From: Sipunculus nudus
Taxonomy: Eukaryota > Annelida > Sipuncula > Golfingiida > Sipunculidae
Length of the DNA: 64,000 bases
Assembly (NCBI GenBank): GCA_026874595.1
Contig: CM049320.1
Span: forward strand, 38,254,714 to 38,318,713
Direction of reading: 5' to 3'
Shown here: piece after piece, positions 48,716 through 61,500 of the stretch
Position numbering within the stretch: position 1 is the first letter of the stretch
Layout of the letters: each line of letters opens with the position of its first letter
Made by a program: the position numbers and the translations under genes
Notes under the pieces: generated by a model
Database searches by the model: none
What the model was told of the DNA's origin: nothing
Seen by the model: the letters and a program-made list of their open reading frames with translations, nothing else

Positions 48716-49356
48716 TAAAACCCAACGAACAATTCTGAATATACTGGTAAACCCTTTACTGCTCAGACTTAATTTATGTTTCTGACAAATTCTTAAAAAC
48801 ACCTTATATTAACAAAACAACCAATATCCCACTAAGTTTTCATTTTAACAGTATCTAATTTTTAAACCGTACTACAGAGATAGTTTGCCATAGGAATATG
48901 GAATTTTGAGAGCTGAAAAATTGAATATGTTTGACATCCTATAATCTAGCCAAATAGGGGACTAATGGTGGCAGTCTTCAGTGAGTCTGAGTGGCCCTCT
49001 GGAATGTATAGGGTGAATGTATTGATCCTTCCCATCATTCTCTTTAAAGGATAGGTTGACAGTCTGTTAGGTGGTACTGTATCTGAAGATGAAGATATCC
49101 ACGTAACAGTAAAGGAGATCCTGCAGTATTATTTGGTATTCTGGTTTTATATTTTTTTATACATAGGGCTAGGAATAATCCTGAACTGATATTGTTAATT
49201 CTCCCTGCATGTTTGTGGAATTTCTGACCACACAGTCCAACTAGGAGCAGGGAGTGGCAGCAGTCATCACAGAGACAGATTCAGCTTCCAGTTTTGAAAT
49301 TCTTATATATGTAGCCCTTGAGTTCATTCTTCAGTTACAGAATCATGTTAGGATTA

Positions 49357-50118
49357 TGAGTTGTGTAGAGTGATATCATTGTGATAGTGTGGATGGCCAT
49401 TGCAGTGCAGTTTTTAGCATGGCTCAAGTAGGCCCTATTGGTCCGAGCAGAATGCATACTGAGATATTCAAATTTCTCATGTTCAATCCTAAGTTTCTGA
49501 CTAATGTTAAAGGACATAATCAGGAGCAATATTATGCCTATTCTTTTACACTATCAGTTTTGCTTTATACAAAGTTTCCCAGCAAAACCATCCCAACACA
49601 CAGTCTCAGTACCTTGCAAACAGCTGTTAAACAACTTGTTTTTGTTATGAGTGTTTATAAACAATGTCCATTTGTGTCTGTTTACCATAACAAGGCAACA
49701 TGACCGGAGGTCAATTGTGAGCCTCAACACACCAGCAGGAACATGTATTACATATTTTGGGCCAAGTCAGTCAGGGCATCTCCTGACTCACACTTGTTTT
49801 GGCCCAAGCAACGCACGCACTGTGTTTATGTTGATGCCTGTGATCACACCCAGTCCACTGTTTTAAGTTTAACACTCTGACATTAACAGGAGTAAGCAAT
49901 CAGTTTCAAGGCAATATTTTGGCAGGTACCAATTTATATTTAAAGGAAGAAGCTATTTTTCTTGTTAGTTCTACATGCATTACAGGTGAATAGGCCCCTT
50001 AAAGAATACAAGCTGTATATAGTGATATCACTGTGATAGTGCAGATGGCCTCTGCAGTGCAGTTTTCAGCATGACTACAAGTAGGCCCTATCAGATCAAT
50101 CAGAATACAAACTGAGCT
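49357..50118. repeat. ~100-bp direct repeats flanking a TTAA MITE
   Basis: GTGATATCATTGTGATAGTG...GCAGTGCAGTTTTTAGCATG at 49369-49460 and GTGATATCACTGTGATAGTG...GCAGTGCAGTTTTCAGCATG at 50022-50112 are clear homologues about 655 bp apart, both ending near AGTAGGCCCTAT. The MITE copy lies between them. Confidence 0.8.
49511..49998 (-). mobile_element. TTAA-type MITE, copy 2 (reverse orientation)
   Basis: Inverse of the 34372-34850 element along its full length. Aligned words read on the minus strand include GGCTCACAATTG, GGTACTGAGACTGTGTGTTG, AAAGCAAAACTGA and AGGCATAATAT. TTAA lies at 49507-49510 and 49999-50002. Overall identity looks about 70% by eye, so the copies are not recent. Confidence 0.8.
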
Positions 50119-51586
50119 CCCCTTCCCCCATGAATGGCAAGTTTATGTAAAGGTTTGTTTTGTTCACACAACAGTAGAGTCGGTACAGATGGGACACTGA
50201 ATGAACTTCTCCCTTCCATTAGACAAGTCGAAGCCCATAAAGTCACCGTGTGTTCTTCATCAATAATATCACAGAGTTCACTGCGGTAAGTTTCTGCAGG
50301 GTCTCAGACAACAGTATGTGAAGAGCCCTGTGGATAATGGGATAAGTTCAAACTGGTCGACTGATCTGCTGCTAGCAGTACAAATGGGGTGAAAATCCTA
50401 GTACACCAAGGTGTCAACCTGACAAGCACTGATTGTAAAAACACCACATAATCAAAAGCTGTTTTAATGAAAAGATAAACTTTTGCCACAAGCTAGAGAT
50501 AAGCTAAACTGTAGGTGATATAGCTGTGGTATTAAGTAAGTAGGAAATGTCTGTTTATGTTCGGATACCACCAAATGAAAATCAAGTTAACATACTGATA
50601 TGTGTATTATGTATGTGCATGGAAGATTAAGCCCTGCAGTGATGACAGGACCATGATGTGATAGGCTGCTGCAAGTTTAATATCAGGTGCTGTATTATTA
50701 TTATATTCTTGTAGTTGATGTTTGATTTCATATTTCAGAAGGCTGGGAGGACCTGTGTTTTCACAGGGATTCAGACTTTCTTATCAGACTGGGTTAAGAT
50801 AAGACTGGCTTAAGTGCTGTCTAGGCATGATACATGTAATTAAAGCCAGCACAAAACATAAGCACACAACAATCACTTAAATATTGATATGTAAAAGAAT
50901 ATACATTTTCTACAATACAGAAAACTTTCACCATTGATGCAGAAACCTGTAGTATATTTTTCTACGATCACCTGTACTATGTGATAATACTGTATACAGA
51001 AAGCTTTATCTTAAGTTATGCTAGTATTATCTGTAGATCACTCTTGCCTTCCAACTTGCCTTCAAACTGCAAACACCAACCATCCATGAGGTGTGCCATT
51101 CATCTGGTGCAAATAAATGCACAGATGATATTTTCATCTTGCCAAAGGCAATTATTTAATATTTCACAAATGAGTATGAACACAATCTTTTTGAAATATT
51201 GCAGAAATAAGATTAGAACTTCTTTCACAACAACTAGCTTAGAGTTTTGATAACTCTATGAAACTGATCCTCTAGAAAATTTACATGGAGGACATTAATG
51301 TAGAGAATACAGAACTCTTCATAAACCAAATTAAGTGTATAAATACACACACCTAACAAACTATGGTCGTGAGACTTCAATTTTTCTTCTAAATTACGTC
51401 CTATTCTACTGCCTTTTATAATATGAAACCATTACATTAAAAATTTTTGTGTTCGTTATAAAATTAAGCCATTAAATCATAGATCTACAGAATCAAGCTG
51501 AGTGTTAAGCACCTAAGTAAAAGATTAACTCTGTAAAGAATCCGCTATCCAGTGGCTTCCTCTTGTATCCTTTATTATTGACAGAT

Positions 51587-51735
51587 CACTATTCTACTTG
51601 TTAGGCTCATTAGTCACTCCATTGACCCAGTCTCTTGATTACCTGGTACTGGCCCCGCTAATGATGAGCTGTCAGTCATCCAGCTAATTTGCATATTGAT
51701 CCCGCCTTTCCTGATTGCCCATTGTTGACCTCATG
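51587..51735. promoter_or_regulatory. Possible intronic enhancer / conserved non-coding segment
   Basis: A GC-balanced, repeat-free patch contains the octamer ATTTGCAT (51687-51694), CTAATGATGAG and CTAATTT homeodomain-type sites, GATTACC, and TGTCAG/TGACCTC words within 150 bp. Composition and motif density differ from the surrounding AT-rich intron. Without cross-species alignment this is only a candidate. Confidence 0.2.
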
Positions 51736-52915
51736 AATGATTTTCTGCCAGACACCAAGTTCTTCAGCCTCTGGCTACACAGTTATGTGTACATACAAAA
51801 TGAGATGCAAACACAGGAGAACTGCTACTACAAAACTTGTCACCATCTCTGGCACACAGCAGCTGGTACCAGTGTATCCAGCCAATCATGAAAATAAAAC
51901 TTCCCAATTTTAATCAATTTTCCCCTGGTAAGTTACCAACATTCCAGGATAATATTTTTATAATATCTTTTTTCCATACTAAAAAGCCACCACCATAGCC
52001 AATCATCAAGTGGGTAGTGGTTCTGATCTGAAGAAGTGAAGAGGAAGGGGGGCAAGCTGTAATGTTGACTACAAAAAAGTTATGGATCCATCCAGCTCCT
52101 TTGCCATCAAAAAAGTCAATAAAATTAGTCCTCAGTTATGTGAAACAGCAGGATCCAGGCCTAAAAAATCAGCTTTAAATCCCTTATAAAAAGGTTGCAG
52201 CTACTGAGAAGGGGTGGATACAGACCCACTGGACCCCCGCTCTGAATCTATTATGGAGACAGATTATTGTAGCTGGTTCTGACTACCACATCGGGAGAAA
52301 AAGAACTCATTATGCGGATGATGGATGGCTGGTCCAGTCATTTGGGTTCTAATCAAAATGCCCCATTTATGATAGTGTTATGATATGAGACAAAATATAA
52401 CAAACAAAACACTTTTTTCTTTTTAGTTAACCAAATCCTCCTTGTAAAGTGCATGTCCAATCCTACAGATATTAAGTTGTACATGGAAAAATCCTTGAGT
52501 AACAGACAATGAATTCATACAACTACATATCATCATCACTGTGGTATGTGTGTATGTCTAGAGAACCTTTATAGTACACTTAAACTTTCTGTAATTAGAA
52601 GCTTTTTTCTCAAATCATGTTTTAACACAAATCTCTGATTAAACATAAACTGTACTCAGTTTAGGAGTATACAATGTACAACAAAACTGGCATATATTGT
52701 GGTATTCAAGGCTTATTAACCATTGAAGTGCTGTATCTTCCTTGAAGAATTTCATTTAAATTTCCATATTGTGCATGGTCTTTCAAATGAACTAATTTTA
52801 CTTTAACACAGATACAGATTTTATCATTTTTGGAGGCCTTCTTATGCTTTTAAAAGCCTTGTAAAAAGCTTACTTAAAAATTTAAAATTTTAGGCCAAAA
52901 AAAAATAAAAGGTAT

Positions 52916-53243
52916 GGTTCTCAGGCAATGCCCGCGTCAATTTTTAACCCCCGCATCAAAAATTTTTATTTTGATTTTTAACAGAAACTTACCAATTTTG
53001 AGCTCCAGCCACTTGGACATTTCTTTCAAGAAGATAGAATCATTCAAACAATTTTGATTAAATTTCCTTTGCTATGTTGTGTTTTTACTTGTTCAGCAAA
53101 ATAAATCTCTTAGTATCACGCTTTTCCATTATCATTTTTACATTTTTTATCGAAACATACAAAAACATACAAAAACATACAAAAAATTTAAAATAAAAAA
53201 ATGCCCGCCCGCATTGATTTCTGAAAAAAAGTGCCTGAGAACC
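52916..53243. mobile_element. GGTTCTCAGGCA MITE, copy 2
   Basis: The left end GGTTCTCAGGCAATGCC and the right end AGTGCCTGAGAACC are inverted relatives. The body aligns with 38296-38558 plus about 60 bp extra. It contains three tandem ACAAAAACAT units near 53158-53186. An open frame crossing it (53079-53390) is a by-product. Confidence 0.75.
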
Positions 53244-54560
53244 AAACTTTTTTTTTTATTGGTTTTTGCAAAGAAGGTACAAGCAAAATCTATTGAAACA
53301 AGAGGTCACGTGCACAATGTGGCAAGTACTTTCAAAGTTGAATGTAACACACTAAACATGCATGGAAAACCTGTTGAACAGTCTAACTAGTTACTAAATA
53401 TAAATGAATGTATTAAAAAGTGAGGAACAAATCTGCTAACATACCCCGCTTTCCCTAAATATTATGGTATAATTTACACAGGATGGATGAATCCTGCACA
53501 TTACATAAGGATAATCATAGCAATGGACATATTTGAAAGAATGTTTCAAAGTATTAACATTAGTGAATTTTGTAACGATATAATTTAGATTGGCACAATT
53601 TCAAGAAATCTATTAGCATTACATTAGGTCGCTAACACTGACATGAAAACGAAATAATTGACAGATCACAAGCCACAATGTACACCAAATGATAATCCCA
53701 TTTTATTGTGACATTTCTGAATGCGGGTACATGGTTTAGTCATTAAATGAGGAATAAACAAAATTGGCAGATTGCAAGCAATTATATCAAATAGTAACAG
53801 TATATTTTGTTGTGACATCTTACGATGCAGATGTGGGTGGCAGGATGTCTCAAACGACTACACAAATGATCCAAATATACATTTTATATTAAAATTACTA
53901 TAACAGAGCTATATATTATCTGCCCCAGAATTATTTACCTTATGCAGTATATTTATACCAATCTGGCTCTAAGCAGAGTTGACAGAACTGAGATAATTAA
54001 GGTCCTATTACTATCTACTGTGTCCTAGTTGATACCATTCATGGAAGTCACAAAAGGCACTTGCTGATATATAAAGCTCATAGCATTCATTTCCAAGAAA
54101 ATAACAGATTCTGCTAATTCTGTCATATGATATAAAATGAAGGTTTCAGTTTCCAAAAGAGCATAATTATATTTCAAAGCGGCTCACTTACGCTGGTAAC
54201 TCTCCAAGGAGGTTATGTTTTAATCCACAGACAATAGTCTTTCTGTTATCAGATTTCTACAAAGCTTCATGTAACTCTCTGGCATGTTATATGACCTGGT
54301 ATATGTTTTTTTTTATGTATGTATTCTGTTCACAATAAAATGTTGTGAAACAATGGCTACATGGCAATATGCAAGTACAAGTAAGTGGGTGAAAAAACTC
54401 AAACTGGTGAATGCTTCAAATTTTTTTCATGCAGCAGTTAATTCGTGGACCTTTGTACTATTAAAGCCCCTCAAGAATGTCCCTTTTTCATGACTAAAGG
54501 CTGGGATTCAAAATTCAGCAGAAGTGCCCCCATGAGCTTAGCGGCAAATTCAACACTCAC

Positions 54561-54792
54561 CTCAAAGTATTTTTCTATGAAGCTGAATGGTAGGAACACC
54601 TCGTTCCCTTCGCGGCGACCCTCTATTGTGTACTCATCATTAATGAGACAGTCGATTTCTGAGTACGAGGGGGAGATGGCACCGGCTTCTGCCAGGTCTT
54701 GGTCCACCACCTGGTTCAGGTGTGCGCCGACCTTCTGCCGCAACTCGTGGTCAATCTCCGCAACCTCCGGGTTATCTGCTGATTTCAAATCT
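54561..54792 (-). CDS. GLCE: GLCE coding exon 2: stem region and start of the conserved lumenal domain
   Basis: Residues 49-126. The acceptor is CCCACAG (to 54793) and the donor GAG/GTGAGT at 54560. The first base completes Arg49. Residues 50-92 are a poorly conserved, polar, partly acidic stem that should space the enzyme from the membrane. From about residue 93 the sequence becomes strongly GLCE-like: [19 protein letters not shown], then [15 protein letters not shown], matching the family block that opens the lumenal fold almost residue for residue. A continuous open frame on this strand runs beyond the donor to 54471, but the family match stops exactly at the GT, so the extra residues are intron read-through. 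The exon lies 592 bp below the first coding exon and 37.8 kb above the next one. Confidence 0.95.
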
Positions 54793-55384
54793 CTGTGGGG
54801 GAAAATTAAGCTATATCAACAAGAGTAAATTCTGCTACCAAATGACATAAAAAATAGCAATGACAATTAAAAGGGACCTTTAAATTATCAGACATGTGAA
54901 CCATACATGAAGTATAAAATATTATGGTTCCTGCCAGTATTTGCTTACTCCTATACACAAGTTGAAATGAACTTGCAGCAGGCACCAAAAGTGGCACAAA
55001 ACAAACACAGCACATTTGCAGCCTGGTGGCTGTACTGTGCAACTTCACCAATCAAGATTTTTCAAGCTTCAAAATGGGGTTTCTTCTGTGTTTTTCTTTA
55101 AGTTTCATCTCCTTATCTGGGAGTGTTGCACACGCACAAGATCACACAGTCACATAGTAATTTCATGGTACCTCTGGTCACATAGTCTTTTCATGGTAAA
55201 CAGATACACCTGGAATATTTTTACTCACACACAGTATCTATAAACTACTCATTATCTATAAAGATATATAAATTCTGTCACTTAAACTAGGAAGAACAAA
55301 GCAAAACAGTTACTATCACATTTACACTACACAAAATCAGCACAAGAGTTACAAGATTGCACACATTCACAGTCTAATACCAAC
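54793..55384 (-). other. GLCE: GLCE intron between coding exons 1 and 2
   Basis: A 592-bp GT-AG intron (donor GTTGGT, acceptor CCCACAG), the shortest in the window. No gene inside. It contains ACATAG-TTTTCATGGTA words repeated twice near 55155-55200. Confidence 0.85.
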
Positions 55385-55530
55385 CTGAAGAAGTTACTGT
55401 CATCTTTAGCAGGGTCATTGCATTTGCTCCACAAAGTAATGCCGACAAACGCCCCCGATGTAAGCAGGAAAAGCAGAAGTAGCTTCTTGTTAGAACGCAT
55501 GATACGACTGTGAAAGGCCATCAGCATCAT
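55385..55530 (-). CDS. GLCE: GLCE first coding exon: start codon and transmembrane signal anchor
   Basis: Residues 1-48. The exon enters from acceptor CTTTCAG (55534-55540) with three UTR bases, then ATG ATG at 55530. Residues 1-16 are short and basic (H7, R9, R12, K15, K16). Residues 17-34 are a hydrophobic run rich in Leu and Phe, followed by Trp-Ser-Lys-Cys. This is a type II Golgi signal anchor in the same place as in vertebrate GLCE, which also has a short basic tail, one membrane helix and a W-x-K-C motif after it. The exon ends after AG of an AGG/AGA arginine codon at a GTTGGT donor (55384-55379). Met1, Met2, Met4 and Met11 are all possible starts; Met1 is chosen because an in-frame stop precedes it if the upstream UTR exon is correct. 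Confidence 0.85.
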
Positions 55531-55533
55531 ACT

Positions 55534-58500
55534 CTGAAAGAATATAAACAACAGTGTAAATAAATGATGCTAAAATAATTAAATCAGTATCTACTAATAA
55601 CTGATGTAAAGTCCCCTTGAACTTCAGCATATACGAATAGGTACACTGTGTCACAACACCTGGCATTTACTTACATACAGTGTTACTTAAACACTTTGCT
55701 CAGGGGAAAATACTGGGCTGATCCCTGATTTGAACCTATGTTGGTGGTCCACAGATATGGTGTTCCAACCACTTCACTAAAAGAGAAAGCTTCACAGGCT
55801 GGACAGTTCGGTCTGCTTTTATAGGCACCCATAACAAGTTAGATATGCATGTATATGAAAGTCCAAAGAACTTTATTTTATAGTATTAAACCTAAATAAA
55901 TAAATGTCACATTTCCTAAAAATTAAGTATATATTCATAAGTACATTACTTTCTGGTAGGCCTGTGATTCATGAAGGGCTTTAGAATTTAGATTTGTTTA
56001 TCAAATCTTTACCTTTGATTCCATAAAATTACAACTTCAATGTCAGCAGATCCTCATAACGAAAATGCCATTTTCAACATTTATTCTGAACTAGCTTAAT
56101 GAATTTGTGTCTGTCAGTATCTGGTTAACCATTAAGTACAGTGCTTGGTGGCGCGTTTACAAATCATGGTGAATCATGAGGCATCACTCATCTGAATGAT
56201 CATATATCCAAACCAAAACCCTGTCCCCCCCCCCCCCCCCCCCAGCCCCAAGCGGATAAATGATACTCTACTGCATATTGGTATGTAAGTTTTTACAGTT
56301 CCTAGAAACCATTAATATACATGCAATGACATACTAATATTATACAACTGTCCCTGGAAACTAAGTTTGCACAGTGTCATATGTACAGATCCTGGTATTT
56401 TGGTAGATCTAAACTCCAATACTGGGCCCTTGGACTCCCAAGTTGGGGACTTCAAAGTTAAAAGCTCCACATGTATTGTAATTGCTGTTATACCAGATGT
56501 AATTAACTCTCTGGGATGCAGAACAAGGACAACAGGCCTAATGAGAACCTGTGCAAAGTTTGGGAGTAGGAATGTTTATTTTTAAAATTTAATATTGATC
56601 CTCTCATGTCCTGCATATCTACCTTAGTCATTATGATTCAGCCAAATCGATGTTTCAAACTTGCATGTTTCGGAATAGGACATTTTAAAACTAGGATGTA
56701 TCAGTCAGGATAATTCCGATATGTTCTTTTTGCCTGGGAGGGATACTGGGACAGATGAATGGACATTTTGGCAGCATGGTTTTGAAGAAGAACATTTTAA
56801 AATGTTTCCCTTTTTCGGGCCTGAATCCGAGGTTCATTCGTGCATAAGTGACTGTACATTTGAGAATATTCCTTAATGATGTTCCTGGATCTCGATCATG
56901 TACCAGATCTGCACAAAAATCTAATTCTTTGTGGGCCCATGCAAATTTCATGAGATGCCATTAATGATTGCATGAGTTATGTTGTTGACAAAGACATAAA
57001 CACAAACACACAAACGTGAATGAACACCTACCCTCCTGGCAGAGGCAATGAGAGAAAAACATTTCACCAGAAAACCAATTTCTCTTAACAACAGAGGTCA
57101 ACAACTAGGTCAAATGAGATTCAGAAACTTTATGAAATCAAATGAAACACCCGGAAAGCACAGGTGGTAACCCACCAATGACTGGATACTGCCACTCTCC
57201 AAACATTTACTTAATTTCAGAGACAGAGAGAAGACATTTATTAACTGCCATGGTGGAGATTAGTCATTTCCATTAATTTACCAGAAAACCCTGTGCAGTC
57301 TCCTGTCATAGGAACAACTATGAACATAAAAAGACTAAGGATCAATTATATTTTTTTTTCAGTCTGTTTCTGTATTGAACAGGTTTCTACTCTATTAAAG
57401 TCTGGCCCCAAACTCCTACTTGATGAAGAAACACTGATGAACGTCTCCGTAGTCCAGTTATCTAAATGATGTAACTTTGCACTATCCCATTGTGTTACAT
57501 ATATGGCTGAAAGAGGGATATACTGTCGTTGTCTTTATATTTGGAGGGTTTTCATTTCGCGAATATCACGAATGTGAAATAATCAGCAAACTAATTTGTG
57601 CAAGTTGTCAAAACTGGCTATGCATACAAGCATTAATTATAGTAAAACACCCTGTAATCACAGGGGAAAATCGACTGTGACACAAGTCACAAGTTAATGA
57701 CTAAACCAGAATTGGGTGAGGTATTGTAGGATTTATTCTAAATTTAAAATCAGTACAACTACCACTGCATTTTAGAGGTTTGGTTGCAATCGCGTATATG
57801 AACCCCTTGCCAAATGTTCAAAATGAAGAAATTGCGAAATTCCAGCCTCGCGAATATAATGCCAATAGTATTCTGTCAGTCATTCACCCACAAATGAACA
57901 AAACCTTTTTCCAATTATACCAAATTAATCACAGTAATATATTTTTCAGGATTTCATTGGACTGTAGATGTCACTATCTCCTAACTGGGGATGAAGATGA
58001 CTATATGATAAAATTGGAATGTAACAATTAAGCAGTCCAGATTTCTACATATACATGCATGGATCTTGATTGCTTTTTATCAGAGTGAAATGGGACCTTC
58101 AGCTAAGATAGATCAACTTGTGCTGGATCTTCACGGTGAATAAATATTGTCAGTGTAAAGAATATCACCAATTTAATATCTAAGAAGACGATAATCTTAA
58201 ATGATCCCAGTTTTCAATTTAGGACTCTGCTTTTTATAATATGGCTTGAACCATTCAGATAAAGGGCCTAGTTATGAACAGAAACATCAAGAGTTATGAG
58301 ATGAGAATCAAACCATAGTTTTATTTATTAATTAATGACCATCGTACAAATTATACACAGAATCAAATGAAATAAAAATAACAAAATACCATTTATCTAC
58401 TGTTTAATTTGGATTTAATCACTACATCACCAGTAAATCTCATTAAAGCAGACATAAAGTCCTACAGTTACTGGAGAGTAATAAATTGTCTAATCAAACC

Positions 58501-61500
58501 AGTTGTGCCTGGATGTAATGGTTCTGTCAGTGAGATCTTATGAGCATTAATTACTTTCATAAAAGAAGATAAAAATGTGGTTTCAATGTGTAACTGGTGC
58601 TTATGTGTTATCAAACTTTGAATGAGACTGATCCAAGTGAAAACTAGTGTACTCAGTACAGCCCATACCTCCACCAGGGCAAAATAATTCCAATGGATCT
58701 GCCCCTTTTCTCTGGATCTGCAGCCAAAAAATTTAATAGGATTTCCCCTATATTGCGAACTAAAAAGTTTTAAAATTCAGTTAAATATTTGAAGACCTAC
58801 AAGATATAGAATTACCTGCAGGAATGAACCTTATAACATATAAAGATATGCAATGCTGGTCAAGAACTTTTCACATATGATGTAAATATCATATTTTTTT
58901 TCATGTTATTATTTATATTACATAATATTTCCATATATGTGGTCCATATGCTTGGAGGAATGTAAATTCTTAAATGATATGCAAGGTGTTACAAATGGTT
59001 TCTAGATAATATAGCAGTGATGTGTTCACCAGCTGACTGTTTCATGTATAAGTTTAAATAAGATGTGTATGGTCTTTGTCTCATTTGTTGAAAAGTAGTT
59101 CAAAGTGACTTAATTTATTAGAAGCCAATGACTTAGTAAGACTAGATATGCAGAAAATCTATTTCTGACAGATGGATAGTAAGCATGATCACACAAGACA
59201 CGACCTGCTGTTAATCAAGACCATAACCACAGTATATTCTTGCTAAACATCCTTTGGCCAATTAGGTCTGGTGACCATAATCTTATTAGTGACAAAGTTA
59301 AAAACTGTGAGAAGTACATTATGATTTCTCATAGGTATTAAGAGCATTCAAATGCCCTCCTGTCATCCCAAGGGTTAGAGAGGTTTTAGAAAAGCCAATG
59401 CAATAGTCATTTACTTGTTGGGCCATGGCCACCTTAAGTAGTTCCTATTACTCAACCAAATGAAAAGTGACATAGTAAAAGGTAAAACTGAACACATTTC
59501 AGTAACTGCTATTCTTTTTACTTAGCCACACCAGAACTTACTGCTAAAATGGACTGAATATTTTTCAATAATCCTATCTCTAATAACAGTTTTTAAAGCT
59601 CTTCTCATATCCCTTTACTTTAAGAAAACTTTTTGATGGAATCCAATCATTTAATCAAATCATATATATGGGTTTGCACACCCATAAGACACACACCAAA
59701 AATCTTACAATTTGTCATGAAATCTTTGGGACAAAAACATGCTAAGTCATAGGATTTTATTTTTTTATTATTGGTCCAGATAACCTACTTGACATTTTGT
59801 CAACTGGCAGGATTCTGGAGGGATACAAAAATATAATTAAACTTTGAATTGGTGCATATAAACTGGTGGAATTGGTTGTAAAATTGTATTCCATCAATGA
59901 AAGATAAAAACAACCGATGATCAATTTTTAATTAATTGTTTTATGTACCATCTTGGCATCCATATCATGGGGGAATATGCCTTATGGAATTATATCTCAA
60001 ATATTGACAGAGTAAATTTAGTCTAACATGTATATCGGGCTGAAAGGTGAAGGTATTGGCCTGGTTGTTAACACTATCTGTTGCACGAGGTTAAGTTTTA
60101 ATGTTGTTTCTGATTTGCACCACTGTTTTCTTATATTTCTGACAAAATAAAGACAATTTTCTAATGGGATAATATGACATCTTAGGTGTGCATACATAAT
60201 CGATTATGAAAGAAAATGACCCATCAATGATAAATCGACTTATTGGCACATCACTAATATGATCAAGAAAAAGTTTAGTCCAATTCAATGATACTTTGAG
60301 GAATGAAATAACTATGCTTTAGGAATGAAATATCTGCATAGTCAACGCAAAAAAATTTTTTTACAGAGGATGAGATATAGGAGCACCAGCAGCAAAATAT
60401 TTCCAGGAACTTAGTGATCATTAACATTAATGAGTTTTTTTAGCCATGGAGACACAGAATTTAACACAGTGAACACACAAACACATTAAGAAAGTAAAAC
60501 ATCATAGCTGGCCTTCTTAAAGGGCTGACTTCAGTAAATAGGAAAGACTACAGATGTTTGACTACCATTATCTTCAAAGCTATCTAGGTTATAATTAACT
60601 CATCATAAATAAGGAATCTAATTTTTCTGATAAAATGGAAAGCACATACATACACTCTGGGAGCGGCTACAACTCCAAAACTAAAGCACCATGACTGAGA
60701 CGGCGTGGTAAGTAAAGTGACTATATTCAGAGTGAGCCCAGAGCAGAGGCAATGCAACATATAATTTAGTAATTAACTTCTCTTCAGTGGGCTAAGCTTT
60801 AAGGTACTGATCAGTCTGAAAGGAATGTGGTACACAAGAGGGTCGTCTTTCATGTGGTTACAATGGTTATGATGATGATTGGTAATTACCTGGGTGGTCT
60901 CAGTAGTTAAGGTTTACTGGGTTTTTATGCCTCTCCTGGGCGCCTGGGTGCCACCTTCACCCAGGCAGAGTAAAATGGAAAGTTATAGTACTTATAATAT
61001 CAACTTTCATTTTGGGTGGTTTCTGCAAAGGCCCGGCAGGGAACGAAACCTGCATAATCACTGACATGTGAATATTTAATGAGGCTTGTAATCTGAACAA
61101 ACCTTCAACAAATTATCTCACTGTCAAGCAGTGGAGCATGTAAAAGTAGGCCAGCAAAATGTGTATATTATAAGATTATAGGCAAGCTGATAGGTGGAAT
61201 CATCATGCCAGGTAAATTGATATGACAGAAAGACATTACTACTAATTACATAATTCCACCAGGTAAACTCCATCTGACATAGTGACCCAGTTCTATTCAA
61301 TAAGGATGTTAAACAGAACAGTATAACACCAGACAATCTGGAAGTATATAAAAATATACAATGACTTTCTGTTTACCTACAGTTATCAACATAGCTAAAA
61401 AAATGAAACCCAGGGGAGTTAATCATGTATTCCTAAGGTTAGAGCAGGAATGCGAGATAAAGGTGTGGGCTGGTGGGGGGGGGGGGGGGGGGGGTAGGAC

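Larger units (their letters stand above)
16803..54560 (-). other. GLCE: 37.8-kb GLCE intron
   Basis: GT-AG intron from donor GTGAGT (54560) to acceptor TTTTCAG (16803). It holds four Helitron-like elements, one SINE, five MITE-type copies, minisatellites and long AT-rich stretches. No second gene was recognised on either strand. Stretches in which I see nothing beyond short open frames and simple repeats: 16810-17795, 20230-21860, 22180-23395, 25780-26870, 30340-34320, 34940-37085, 37570-38290, 39560-40640, 41075-46460, 48720-49350, 50120-51585, 51740-52910 and 53250-54560. Confidence 0.9.

Noticed and set aside
54471-54560. Extension of the GLCE exon 2 reading frame ([14 protein letters not shown]...)
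   Set aside because: Family similarity stops at GAG/GTGAGT, and the next exon continues it exactly in phase; the extension is intronic.
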